Shown in pieces: positions 25,336 through 34,503 of a DNA stretch of 50,017 bases. The translations under genes and the position numbers were made by a program. The stretch is from NCBI GenBank assembly GCA_036274055.1, contig DASUGM010000048.1, forward strand, positions 1 to 50,017, written 5' to 3'. The stretch's first letter is position 1; each line of letters begins with the position of its first letter. The notes under the pieces were generated by a model. It was not told the DNA's origin. It searched no databases and saw only the letters and a program-made list of their open reading frames with translations. The DNA comes from DASUGM01 sp036274055. Its GTDB lineage: Bacteria; Acidobacteriota; Vicinamibacteria; Vicinamibacterales; SCN-69-37.

Positions 25336-26706
25336 ATGTCGCGTAAGAAGAAAATTTTCATCGCCCTCGGTGTGATCGTTGTCCTCGGCGGCCTGGCGTA
25401 TGCCAACCTGGGCATGCGCAAGGCGTCCGGCCTGTCGGTAACGGCAGAAAAAATTGAACGCCGCGACCTCGAAGCCATTGTCTCGGCCAGCGGAAAGATC
25501 CAGCCGAAGCGTCAGGTCAACATCAGCGCCGAGACGATGGGCAAGGTCGTCAATCTGACCGTCAACGAAGGCGAGATGGTGAAGAAGGGTCAACTGCTCC
25601 TGGAGATCGACCCGCGCAATCTGGAGACGGCGGTCCAGAATCGCGAAGCGAGTCTGGCGTCCGCAAAATCGACGCTCGAGCAGACCAAGGCGCAGATTGA
25701 AAACACCAAGGTGGCGCTGAAGCAAGCCGAAGACACGCTGCGCCGGCAGGAGGATCTCTGGAAAGCCGGCCTGTTGGCGCGCGAGACCTGGGAACGGGCG
25801 CAGAACGACGTCGAGATGCGGAAGACCGATCTCAAGGTCAGCGAGCAGTCGGTGCGCACCCAGGAACAGCGCATCAAGATCGAAGAGGCGAACCTGCAGA
25901 CCGCGCAGTACGACCTCAACAAGGTCCGCATGGTCTCGCCAATTGACGGGCTGGTGACGCGCCGGAACATCGAAGAGGGTGAAACCGCCATCGTCGGCAC
26001 GATGAACAACGCCGGCACCGTCCTGCTGACGATCGCGGACATGTCGGTGATCGAGACCGAAATCGAGGTCGACGAGACCGACATCCCGTTCATCACCGTC
26101 GGCCAGGCGGCGAAGGTGACCATCGACGCGATTCCCGACAAGACGTTTCCGGGGAAGGTCACCGAAGTCGGCAACAGCCCGATCGTCGTCGCCGGCGCGA
26201 CGACGGGGCGGGCGACGAACTTCAAGGTGGTCGTCACCATCACGGGCCAGGTCCCGAACGTCCGGCCCGGATTCACCTGCACGGCGGTGGTGACGACGGC
26301 GACGCGGCAGCAGGCACTCGCGGTGCCGATTCAGTCGCTGACGGTGCGCGAGTTGGTCGTGGACGAGAAAGGCGAAATCGTGCCGCCGCCGGCGCCGGCG
26401 CCCGGGGCGCCCCCGGCTCGTCCCGGTGCGCCGGTCGTGCAGCAGGAACTGAAACCCGGACAGACGCGCAAGGAAATCGAGGGCGTGTTCGCGGTCGTCA
26501 ACAATCACGCGACGTTCACGCCGGTGACCACCGGCATCGCCGGCGAGAAATACTTCGAAGTCGTCAAGGGCCTGAAGGAAGGCGATGAAGTCATCACCGG
26601 GCCGTTCGCGTCGGTGCGCAACCTCAAGGAAGGCGACGAGGTAAAGGTCAGCAGCAGCACGCCGGCCGGCGCGACGACAAGTCCGGCGGCGGGAGGCAGC
26701 TCGTAA
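25336..26706 (+). CDS. HlyD/MacA-like periplasmic adaptor (efflux) subunit
   Basis: The protein (456 residues) has an N-terminal membrane anchor (about 6-24) and a biotinyl-lipoyl-like half motif (VSASGKIQPKRQVNISAE). A long coiled coil (about 95-190) is followed by the second lipoyl half (VSPIDGLVTRRNIEEGETAIVG) and beta-barrel domains. A proline-rich stretch near 353-372 is unusual within the C-terminal part. MacA-type adaptors link an inner-membrane ABC permease to an outer-membrane channel. Two matching permeases follow with 1 and 4 nt gaps. Confidence 0.92.
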   Translation: MSRKKKIFIALGVIVVLGGLAYANLGMRKASGLSVTAEKIERRDLEAIVSASGKIQPKRQVNISAETMGKVVNLTVNEGEMVKKGQLLLEIDPRNLETAVQNREASLASAKSTLEQTKAQIENTKVALKQAEDTLRRQEDLWKAGLLARETWERAQNDVEMRKTDLKVSEQSVRTQEQRIKIEEANLQTAQYDLNKVRMVSPIDGLVTRRNIEEGETAIVGTMNNAGTVLLTIADMSVIETEIEVDETDIPFITVGQAAKVTIDAIPDKTFPGKVTEVGNSPIVVAGATTGRATNFKVVVTITGQVPNVRPGFTCTAVVTTATRQQALAVPIQSLTVRELVVDEKGEIVPPPAPAPGAPPARPGAPVVQQELKPGQTRKEIEGVFAVVNNHATFTPVTTGIAGEKYFEVVKGLKEGDEVITGPFASVRNLKEGDEVKVSSSTPAGATTSPAAGGSS

Positions 26707-26707
26707 C

Positions 26708-27931
<1,224 letters not shown>

Positions 27932-27935
27932 GCCG

Positions 27936-29216
27936 ATGCGCTGGACCCTGTTCAACGAAATCATCGCGATGTCCTGGGACACCGTGCGCGGCAACAAGCT
28001 GCGCTCGGCGCTGACGGTCCTCGGCATCGTCATCGGGATCACGTCGATCGTCGGGATGACGTCCCTGATTCGCGGCTTCGATGAGTCGTTCCGCGATCTG
28101 TTCCGCGGCATGGGCCCGAAGACGATCGTCGTGGCCAAGTTCTCGATGCTGAGCGTCTCCGGTGGCGCCGATTTCCAGCAGCTGTTGAAGCGCCCGAACA
28201 TCACGCCGGCCGACGCGGATGCCATCCAGGAGAAAGCGCCGTCGATCGAGATCGTCGACGTCACGATCGGCGGCGGCGGCCCGGGCAGCGGGCGGCAGGA
28301 ACGGATTTACTACAAGAATCAGCGCACCAAGCCGCTGGCGGTGTTCGGGACGTCCGAACGGTGGCCGTACGCGGTGAGCCTGGAAGTCGAGTCGGGCCGG
28401 TTCTTCAATGCCACCGAAGTCCAACACCGCACCCGTGTGCTGGTCGCCGGCCAGACGCTGGCGCAGGCGTTGTTTCCGCAGGCCGATCCCGTCGGCAAGC
28501 AGGTGCGCGTCGGCCTCGAGCAGTACACCATCGTCGGGGTGATGAAAAAGCGCCCGAGCCCCGGCTTCGTGCCCGCCGACGACTTCGCGATCATGCCGTG
28601 GACCACGTTCGCGAAGCAGTACGGCATCCGCACCGGCGACGCCGGCCGCGGCGAAGTCCGCAGCATTCAGGTGATGGCCGTGCCGCGCGATGGCGTGCCG
28701 ATGGATCACGCGATGCGCGAGATCGAAGAGATCATGCGCATTCGCCACGGCCTCAAGCTCCAGGAGGCGAACGACTTCGACCTCGTGACCTCCGAGGCCT
28801 TCCTCAAGATCTGGGATTCGATCACGGCGGCGACCTTCCTCGCCCTGGTGGTGCTGTCGTCGATCGCGCTGATGGTCGGCGGGATTGGCGTCATGAGCAT
28901 CATGACGATCAGCGTCACCGAGCGGACCCGCGAGATCGGCGTCCGAAAGGCGTTGGGCGCGCGACGCGTCGAAATCCTCTGGCAGTTCCTGCTCGAGGCC
29001 GTGTTTCTGACCTCGGCCGGCGGTGTCCTCGGCATCATCCTCGGCGCCAGCGTCGGCTGGTTCGTGCACGTGTTGACCGCCTTCCCAATCTCGCTACCGT
29101 GGTGGTCGTTCGCCATCGGCATCGGATTCTCGGCCGGCGTGGGCGTGTTCTTCGGGATGGTGCCTGCGATTCGGGCATCCCGGCTCGATCCGATCGAGGC
29201 GCTCCGCTACGAATAA
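27936..29216 (+). CDS. MacB-like ABC permease (second of two)
   Basis: This 426-residue protein is a paralogue of the preceding permease: N-terminal DTVRGNKLRSALTVLGIVIG with the first TM, a periplasmic domain (about 45-280), and three C-terminal TMs with the TERTREIGVRKALGARRVEILWQ loop. It starts 4 nt after the first permease, so the two probably form a heterodimer. No ATP-binding protein is in this operon; it must be encoded elsewhere. The 78-bp repeat A begins 13 bp after its stop. Confidence 0.92.
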   Translation: MRWTLFNEIIAMSWDTVRGNKLRSALTVLGIVIGITSIVGMTSLIRGFDESFRDLFRGMGPKTIVVAKFSMLSVSGGADFQQLLKRPNITPADADAIQEKAPSIEIVDVTIGGGGPGSGRQERIYYKNQRTKPLAVFGTSERWPYAVSLEVESGRFFNATEVQHRTRVLVAGQTLAQALFPQADPVGKQVRVGLEQYTIVGVMKKRPSPGFVPADDFAIMPWTTFAKQYGIRTGDAGRGEVRSIQVMAVPRDGVPMDHAMREIEEIMRIRHGLKLQEANDFDLVTSEAFLKIWDSITAATFLALVVLSSIALMVGGIGVMSIMTISVTERTREIGVRKALGARRVEILWQFLLEAVFLTSAGGVLGIILGASVGWFVHVLTAFPISLPWWSFAIGIGFSAGVGVFFGMVPAIRASRLDPIEALRYE

Positions 29217-29228
29217 GCCCCACGCCGG

Positions 29229-29306
29229 CATGGGCGATCGCCGATCGGGCGATCGGGCCATGGCAGTGCATGGGCGATCGCGCGATCGGGCAAAGGGCGA
29301 GATGCG
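29229..29306 (+). repeat. GCGATCGC-rich repeat element, copy A (left arm around the four-helix-bundle gene)
   Basis: A 78-bp element made of degenerate GGGCGATC-like units. Its reverse complement recurs at 30005-30082 (about nine in ten positions equal, with one compensating insertion and deletion), and its first 27 nt recur exactly at 33327. It contains the palindrome GCGATCGC twice. Confidence 0.85.
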
Positions 29307-29349
29307 GGACGCCGCCCTCGCGACCTCTCGTGACAGCCTGCACTACGAC

Positions 29350-29445
29350 TGATTGCCGGATTGCCGGATTGCCGGATTGCCGGATTGCCGGATTGCCGGA
29401 TTGCCGGATTGCCGGATTGCCGAATTGCCAAATTGCCGGATTGGC
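29350..29445. repeat. Octamer tandem array, unit GGATTGCC
   Basis: About twelve units of 8 bp, eight of them perfect and contiguous (29358-29421), with degenerate units at both ends. It ends 16 bp beyond the stop of the four-helix-bundle gene and lies between it and repeat A. The 8-bp period gives an open reading of three frames on both strands but no real coding signal. Confidence 0.95.
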
Positions 29446-29461
29446 GTTCGGCCTTGGCGCC

Positions 29462-29872
29462 CTAACGCACCGAGGCGGTGTCGGTGCGAAGCCGCGATCG
29501 GAGCGCCAGCGGCTTCTGGCCTTCGTTGCGTCGCGCCGTATCGACGCACTTCGCGAAGATTCGAACCAGCTCTCCTGCTTCCTTGATCAGCGTGGGACCG
29601 TCGGATGTGACGCTGCGCAAGTCCTCCTCGAGAAACTCCAACCAGAACGCGGCCTCGTCGGCCTCTTCAAGGACGGTCCCCATCTTTGAGGTGAACTCCG
29701 TGTGCGACCGGGCCCGGCCGGTGGCGCGGTAGTTGGCGGCGACGCTGCTGGCGGCGCGGCGCAGCTGCCTGGTGTAGTCCTGAGTTTCGACGTTCCGCAG
29801 CAGTGGCCGGGTCGACCGATCGACGCACTTCGCAAACAGGGTCGTTCGTAAGCGCAGATCTTGTGGTTGCAT
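29462..29872 (-). CDS. Four-helix-bundle protein (23S rRNA intervening-sequence protein family)
   Basis: The 136-residue protein matches the four-helix-bundle family first known from intervening sequences in 23S rRNA genes. The hallmark is RQLRRAASSVAANYRATGRA followed by HTEFTSKMGTVLEEADEAAFWLEFLEE, and a C-terminal helix ending IFAKCVDTARRN. Family members are small basic homo-oligomers; related Avd proteins bind nucleic acid in diversity-generating retroelements. No rRNA gene or reverse transcriptase is nearby. The gene stands alone inside the A/B inverted repeat pair, with the octamer array after its 3' end. A 15-bp exact repeat (29540-29554, 29819-29833) encodes the FAKCVD helix start at both ends of the protein. 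Confidence 0.88.
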   Translation of the reverse strand: MQPQDLRLRTTLFAKCVDRSTRPLLRNVETQDYTRQLRRAASSVAANYRATGRARSHTEFTSKMGTVLEEADEAAFWLEFLEEDLRSVTSDGPTLIKEAGELVRIFAKCVDTARRNEGQKPLALRSRLRTDTASVR

Positions 29873-29916
29873 GCTCAGACGAGCAGCACCTTGCGCGCCA
29901 GGTCAATTTTTACAGA

Positions 29917-29928
29917 TTCAGGCCTGAA
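29917..29928. promoter_or_regulatory. 12-bp palindrome upstream of the four-helix-bundle gene
   Basis: TTCAGGCCTGAA is a perfect palindrome about 45 bp before the start codon, between a possible -35 (TTGAAC on the minus strand) and the coding sequence. It could be an operator; this is a guess from position. Confidence 0.3.
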
Positions 29929-30004
29929 AACAGCGGTTCAAGCGGTGGGGTTGGCAGAATCTGCAGGCGACCATGTGCGAAATTCTGCGTACCAAATCTG
30001 CTGT

Positions 30005-30082
30005 CGCATCTCGCCCTTCGCCGATCGGGCGATCGCCCGATGCTCTGCCAGGGCCCGATCACCCGATCGCCCATCGCCCATG
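30005..30082 (-). repeat. GCGATCGC-rich repeat element, copy B (right arm)
   Basis: This is the inverted partner of copy A, of equal length (78 bp). Similarity includes the inner end (GAAGGGCGAGATGCG read on the minus strand) and the outer CATGGGCGAT end. It lies 46 bp before the EF-G paralogue. Confidence 0.85.
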
Positions 30083-30128
30083 GGCGTAGCCCCGGGGTTA
30101 TGATGCGGCCCTGGGAGGGCCCCCGCCT

Positions 30129-32225
30129 ATGAAGGTCTTCGATGCTGCCTCCATCCGGAACGTGGCTTTGGTCGGCCACAGTGGTTCCGGCAAAACGCAG
30201 CTCACCTCCGCCATTCTGTTCGACACCAACGCCGTCAACCGTTTCGGGAAGGTCGACGACGGGACGACGGTCACCGATTACGACGAGGAAGCGATCGCGC
30301 GGAAGCACACGCTCGCCGCGTCGCTGGCCTGGTGCGAGTGGAACAAGACCAAGATCAACCTGATCGACACGCCCGGCATGGGCAACTTCCTGGCCGACGC
30401 GCGCGCCGCCCTGCGGGTCGCCGAAGCCGCGATCGTCGTCGTCGACGCGGTCGGCGGCGTCAACGTCTCGACCGAGAAGGCCTGGGCGACCGCCGATGAA
30501 CTCGGCCTGCCCCGCCTGATCGTCTGCAACCGGCTCGACCGCGAACGCGCCAGCCTCGAGCGCGCGCTGGAGTCGATGCGCACGTCGCTCGGCCGCAATT
30601 GCGTCCCGGTGCAGATGCCGATCGGCGAGGAAAAGGATTTTCGCGGCGTCATCGATCTCGTCGCGATGCAGGCGCTGACGTTCGCGCCCGACGACTCCGG
30701 CAAGATCACCGAAACCGACGTGCCCGACCCGCTGAAAGAGGCCGCGCAGGCCGCCCGCGACGCGCTCATCGAGATGGTCGCCGAAGCCGATGACGCGTTG
30801 ATGGAAAAGTTCTTCGAGGCCGGCACGCTCACGCAGGAAGAGCTGACCGCCGGCCTCAGCCGCGCCGTCCGCGCCGGCCGGCTGTTCCCGGTGTTCTGCA
30901 CCTCCGCGATTCGCAATGTCGGCATCCAGCCGCTGGCCGATGCCATCGTCACCTACGTGCCGTCGCCGGCGGAACGGCCGTTCCCCGGCGTCAACGGCAA
31001 AGGCGAAGCGACGGCCAGGCCGGCCGCGGACGCGGCGCCCCTGGTGCTGTGGGTGTGGAAGACCGTGGCCGATCAGTTTGCCGGACGAATCACGATGTTC
31101 CGGGTCATCTCCGGCGTGCTCAAAGCCGATGCCACCGTGCCCAACGTGACGCGGGATTCGCCCGAGCGCTTCGGCCATCTGCTCGCGATGCAGGGCAAGA
31201 CCCAGACCCACGTTCCCGAAATCCACGCCGGCGATCTCGGCGCGGTCGCCAAACTGAAAGACACGCACACCGGCGACGCGCTTGGCGACAAGGCCGCCAA
31301 CTTCATGCCGGTGCCGATCTCGTTTCCCGAACCGGTGCTGGCCTACGCGATGGAGCCGAAGTCGCGCAGCGACGAGGACAAGATCGGGCCGGCGATGCAG
31401 CGGCTGCGCGAAGAAGATCCATCGATCGGCTACGGCCGCGACCCGCAGACGCACGAACTGCTGCTCTCGGGCCAGGGCCAGCTGCACATCGAAGTCACGG
31501 TGGCGAAACTGCGGCGGCGCTTCGGCGTCGAAGTGAACCTCAAGCCGCCGCGGATTCCGTATCGCGAAACGATCACGGCCAGAGTCGAGGCGCACGGCCG
31601 GCACAAGAAACAGACCGGCGGCCACGGCCAGTTCGGCGATTGCAAGATCACGATGGAGCCGCTCAAGCGCGGCGCCGAGTTCGAGTACGTCGACGACACC
31701 TTCGGCGGCTCGATCCCGCGGCAGTACATCCCGGCGATTGAGAAAGGCATTCAGGACACGCGGCTGCGCGGCTTCCTCGCCGGCTATCCGGTCGTCGACT
31801 TCCGCGTCACGGTCACCGACGGCTCGTACCACGACGTCGACTCGAGCGAGATGGCGTTCCGCCTCGCCGGCCGGCTCGCCTTCCGCGACGGCATGGCGCG
31901 TGCGCGGCCGACCATCCTCGAGCCGATCATGAACGTCGAGGTCTATGCGCCGTCCGATTTCGCCGGTGACCTCATGGGCGACCTCAACAGCCGGCGCGGA
32001 CGGATCGCCGGGATGGACACGCGCGGCGCCGCCACCGTGATTCGCGCGACCGTGCCGATGGCCGAGATGCTGACCTACGAGCAGACGCTGACGTCGCAGA
32101 CCGGCGGCCGCGGGTCGTATCACATGGAGTTCTCGCACTACGACGAGGTCCCGGGACACCTGCACGGGAAGATCATCGCGGCGTCCAAGGCGGAGCGGGG
32201 GGAGACTAAAGAAGAGGATGAATAA
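30129..32225 (+). CDS. fusA: Elongation factor G-like translational GTPase
   Basis: The 698-residue paralogue of EF-G has the GTPase motifs GHSGSGKT (residues 16-23), DTPGMGNF (about 80) and NRLD (about 134-137), then the EF-G domains II to V, with the domain IV segment HGRHKKQTGGHGQFGDC. The G1 loop (SGSGKT in place of the canonical DAGKTT) and NRLD in place of NKxD mark the divergent EF-G-like group, not the housekeeping EF-G, which is usually in the str operon. The exact role is unknown. It overlaps mltB by 8 nt. Confidence 0.88.
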   Translation: MKVFDAASIRNVALVGHSGSGKTQLTSAILFDTNAVNRFGKVDDGTTVTDYDEEAIARKHTLAASLAWCEWNKTKINLIDTPGMGNFLADARAALRVAEAAIVVVDAVGGVNVSTEKAWATADELGLPRLIVCNRLDRERASLERALESMRTSLGRNCVPVQMPIGEEKDFRGVIDLVAMQALTFAPDDSGKITETDVPDPLKEAAQAARDALIEMVAEADDALMEKFFEAGTLTQEELTAGLSRAVRAGRLFPVFCTSAIRNVGIQPLADAIVTYVPSPAERPFPGVNGKGEATARPAADAAPLVLWVWKTVADQFAGRITMFRVISGVLKADATVPNVTRDSPERFGHLLAMQGKTQTHVPEIHAGDLGAVAKLKDTHTGDALGDKAANFMPVPISFPEPVLAYAMEPKSRSDEDKIGPAMQRLREEDPSIGYGRDPQTHELLLSGQGQLHIEVTVAKLRRRFGVEVNLKPPRIPYRETITARVEAHGRHKKQTGGHGQFGDCKITMEPLKRGAEFEYVDDTFGGSIPRQYIPAIEKGIQDTRLRGFLAGYPVVDFRVTVTDGSYHDVDSSEMAFRLAGRLAFRDGMARARPTILEPIMNVEVYAPSDFAGDLMGDLNSRRGRIAGMDTRGAATVIRATVPMAEMLTYEQTLTSQTGGRGSYHMEFSHYDEVPGHLHGKIIAASKAERGETKEEDE

Positions 32226-33312
32226 CCTGTCGGGCTCTGGGCCCTGGGCCCTGGGCCCTAGTGGGTTCTGCCGGTTCTGCGCCACCGTGGCGCTGCTCTT
32301 CCTGGGCCTGGGGCTTGGGGCCTTGGGCCTGCGCGCTCAAGACCCCGTCACGCTGCCCACCGCGCCCGCGGCGCCCTCGTTCGCCGACTGGCTCGAGGCC
32401 CTGCGAGCTGAAGCCCTGAGCCGCGGCATCAGCGAGGCGACCGTCACCGCCGCGCTCGCCACCGTCGTCGAGCCCAATACCGTCGTCGTCGCGCGCGACC
32501 GCGCGCAGCCGGAGCGCGTCCAGAGCCTCGACGCCTACGTGAAGAACTGGATGACGCCGCGCACCGTGGGCGTCGCCCGCGACATGTTCGAGAAGCACGA
32601 CGAGCTGCTCAGGAAGATCGGCGCGCAGTACGGGATGCCGCCCGCGGTGCTGGTGTCGGTGTGGGGACTGGAGTCGAACTTCGGCCGCTTCACCGGCAGC
32701 TATCCGACCGTCTCGGCGCTGGCGACGCTGGCCTTCGACCCGCGGCGCGCCCGGCTGTTCCGCAACGAGTTGTTCGAGGCGCTGACGATCCTGGACAAAG
32801 GAAACACCACGCTCGACGAGATGAAGGGGTCATGGGCCGGCGCGATGGGCCAGCCGCAGTTCATGCCGTCGAGCTACCTTCGGCACGCCGTCGACTTCGA
32901 CGGCGACGGGCGCGCCAACATCTGGACGAGCGAAGCCGACGTGTTCGCGTCGATTGCCAACTACCTGAAGAACGCCGGCTGGGTCGAAGGCGAGCGCTGG
33001 GGCCGCGAAGTGCGGCTGTCACGGGCGACGCTGGCCAAGGTCGAGCGCCAGGTGCCGATGCGCACCGCCGGCTGCGGCGCGTTCCGCGAGATGACAGTGG
33101 AACGGCCGCTGGCCGAGTGGCGCTCGCTCGGCGTCACCCTCGCCAGCGGCGGCGGCGCGCTGCCCAGGGCCGACGTCCACGCGTCGCTGGTCAAGGGCCA
33201 GTCGCGGTTCTTCCTCGTCTACCGGAACTACCGCGCGATTCTCGACTACAACTGCTCGAATTCGTATGCGATCGCCGTCGGCTTGCTGGCGGACCAAATC
33301 GGCCGTCGGTAG
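32218..33312 (+). CDS. mltB: MltB-type lytic murein transglycosylase
   Basis: Cleaves the glycan strands of peptidoglycan, releasing anhydromuropeptides. The catalytic SLT_2 domain covers about residues 45-350: GMPPAVLVSVWGLESNFGRF holds the catalytic Glu, followed by AGAMGQPQFMPSSYLRHAVD and DGDGRANIW. The signal peptide (about 1-42) is encoded by heptamer repeats of GGGCCT type. The ATG at 32218 overlaps the EF-G stop (ATGAATAA); the GTG at 32287 (ALLFLGLGLG) is a possible alternative start, with a shorter signal. Confidence 0.9.
   Translation: MNNLSGSGPWALGPSGFCRFCATVALLFLGLGLGALGLRAQDPVTLPTAPAAPSFADWLEALRAEALSRGISEATVTAALATVVEPNTVVVARDRAQPERVQSLDAYVKNWMTPRTVGVARDMFEKHDELLRKIGAQYGMPPAVLVSVWGLESNFGRFTGSYPTVSALATLAFDPRRARLFRNELFEALTILDKGNTTLDEMKGSWAGAMGQPQFMPSSYLRHAVDFDGDGRANIWTSEADVFASIANYLKNAGWVEGERWGREVRLSRATLAKVERQVPMRTAGCGAFREMTVERPLAEWRSLGVTLASGGGALPRADVHASLVKGQSRFFLVYRNYRAILDYNCSNSYAIAVGLLADQIGRR
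32232..32337 (+). repeat. Heptamer arrays inside the mltB signal-peptide region
   Basis: Four contiguous units (GGGCTCT, then GGGCCCT three times) occupy 32232-32259 and four more (TGGGCCT, GGGGCTT, GGGGCCT, TGGGCCT) occupy 32303-32330. The 7-bp period shifts frame relative to codons, giving the residues GLGLGALGL. The repeats run through the translated region. Confidence 0.8.
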
Positions 33313-33326
33313 CGCCACGGCGATCG

Positions 33327-33507
33327 CATGGGCGATCGCCGATCGGGCGATCGAGCGATGGCAGAGCATCTGGCGATCGCGCGATCGAGCAAAGACTGAG
33401 CTCAGTACTCTGGCCAGCTCGCACTTCGGAGCTGGTCCTTCGCCCGATCGCGCGATCGCCCATGCTCTGCCATCGCTCGATCACCCGATCGCCTATCGCC
33501 GATGGCG
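33327..33507. repeat. GCGATCGC-rich inverted pair, copy C (without a gene)
   Basis: The left arm (33327-33395) and right arm (33437-33507) are near-complementary and both match elements A and B; the left arm shares its first 27 nt with A. Only 41 bp lie between them, holding the palindrome ACTGAGCTCAGT region and a 7-bp stem (CCAGCTC/GAGCTGG). It fills the mltB-ilvA gap and has the same layout as the A-B pair, without the gene. Confidence 0.85.
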
Positions 33508-33525
33508 AAGGCCCGGGCCTTCGCC
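33504..33525. other. 22-bp perfect palindrome at the ilvA end
   Basis: GGCGAAGGCCCGGGCCTTCGCC (two joined 11-bp halves) is a perfect inverted repeat with no loop, ending at the last base of the ilvA stop codon. It lacks a following T-tract, so it is not a classical terminator. Confidence 0.5.
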
Positions 33526-34490
33526 TAGTTCCAGCGAAGGCCCTTCAACTGATCCAGGTTGAGGTTGCCGCCTGAAAGGACACAGCACACTTTCGTCCCG
33601 GCGCGCGCTTTGACCAGCCCGTTGAGCAGCGCCGCGACCGGCGCCGCCGCGGCGCCTTCCGGAACGAGCTTGGCGTAGTGCATCGTCCAGACCACGGCTT
33701 CGAACATCTTCTCGTCCGGCAGCGTGACGATCTCGTCGACGTACTGGCGGACGATGTCGAAGGTCTTCTCACCGACGCGCTTCACGCGCAGGCCGTCGAT
33801 GATGCAGTCGACGCGATCGAGCGTGACCAGATGACCGGCGTCGACGCTGTTCTTCATCCCCGGCGCGCCCGACGACTCCACGCCGATGACGCGCACCTTC
33901 GGCTTGAGACTCTTGAGCGCCATCGACACGCCGGAGATCAATCCGCCGCCGCCGATCGGGACGATGACGACGTCGACGTCCGGCCAGTCCTGGTGGATCT
34001 CGAGCCCGACCGTGCCCTGGCCCTGAATCAACTGCGTGTCGTCGAACGGATGAATGTAGGTGTAGCCCTTCTCGGCGACCAGTTCCTTCGCCTTGTCGTT
34101 GGCCTCGTCCCAGATCTGGCCGTGCAGGACGACCTCCGCGCCGTAGCCCCTGGTCGCGGCGATCTTCGACGGCGTGGCATTGGCGGCCATGCAGACCACG
34201 GCCTTGATGCCGTGGATCTTCGCGGCCAGCGCTACGCCCTGCGCGTGGTTGCCGGCCGACGAACAGATCACGCCGCGCGCCTTTTCCTCGTCGGAAAGAA
34301 ACGTGAACTTGTTGAGCGGGCCGCGGATCTTGTACGACCCGGTACGCTGGAAGAGCTCGGCTTTGAAGCGGACGTCGAAGCCGGTTTGCTCGCTGAGCAC
34401 GCGCGAGGTCACGAGCGGCGTGTGTTTGACGTGCGGGGTCATTCGAGCGCGCGCTTCTTCGAAGAGGCGCGCGGGCATCAGGGTGGGCAC
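33525..34490 (-). CDS. ilvA: Threonine ammonia-lyase (dehydratase), short form
   Basis: This PLP enzyme deaminates threonine (and often serine) to 2-oxobutyrate. The 321-residue product has the PLP lysine in GSYKIRGPLNKF, the phosphate-side SSAGNHAQGVA, the glycine loop PIGGGGLISGVS and SGGNLN near the C-terminus. It lacks the C-terminal ACT-like regulatory domain of full-length IlvA, so it resembles the catabolic TdcB form and would not be inhibited by isoleucine through that domain. The ATG at 34490 lies close to the heptamer array at 34504. Confidence 0.9.
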   Translation of the reverse strand: MPTLMPARLFEEARARMTPHVKHTPLVTSRVLSEQTGFDVRFKAELFQRTGSYKIRGPLNKFTFLSDEEKARGVICSSAGNHAQGVALAAKIHGIKAVVCMAANATPSKIAATRGYGAEVVLHGQIWDEANDKAKELVAEKGYTYIHPFDDTQLIQGQGTVGLEIHQDWPDVDVVIVPIGGGGLISGVSMALKSLKPKVRVIGVESSGAPGMKNSVDAGHLVTLDRVDCIIDGLRVKRVGEKTFDIVRQYVDEIVTLPDEKMFEAVVWTMHYAKLVPEGAAAAPVAALLNGLVKARAGTKVCCVLSGGNLNLDQLKGLRWN

Positions 34491-34503
34491 GGGGACATTC
34501 TAG

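Larger units (their letters stand above)
29873..30128. other. Intergenic region with palindrome and repeat B
   Basis: Between the four-helix-bundle gene and the EF-G paralogue lie a 12-bp palindrome, an A/T-richer stretch, repeat B and the EF-G start region (GGGAGG upstream of the ATG). No gene is seen. Confidence 0.6.

Noticed and set aside
29350..29445. CRISPR array
   Set aside because: The units are 8 bp without spacers, and there are no cas genes.
29353..29586. Open frames that translate the octamer array into repeats such as PDCRIAGL
   Set aside because: They arise from the 8-bp period, read open in all frames, and have no upstream coding context.
29910..32285. A 791-codon open frame antisense to the EF-G paralogue
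   Set aside because: It mirrors a clear EF-G-like gene and has the Arg/His/Asp-rich composition of antisense frames in high-GC DNA, with no recognisable domain.
29229..33507. GCGATCGC palindromes as a cyanobacterial HIP1 signature
   Set aside because: The octamer is concentrated in the repeat elements and the gene content is not cyanobacterial, so it is better explained by the elements.
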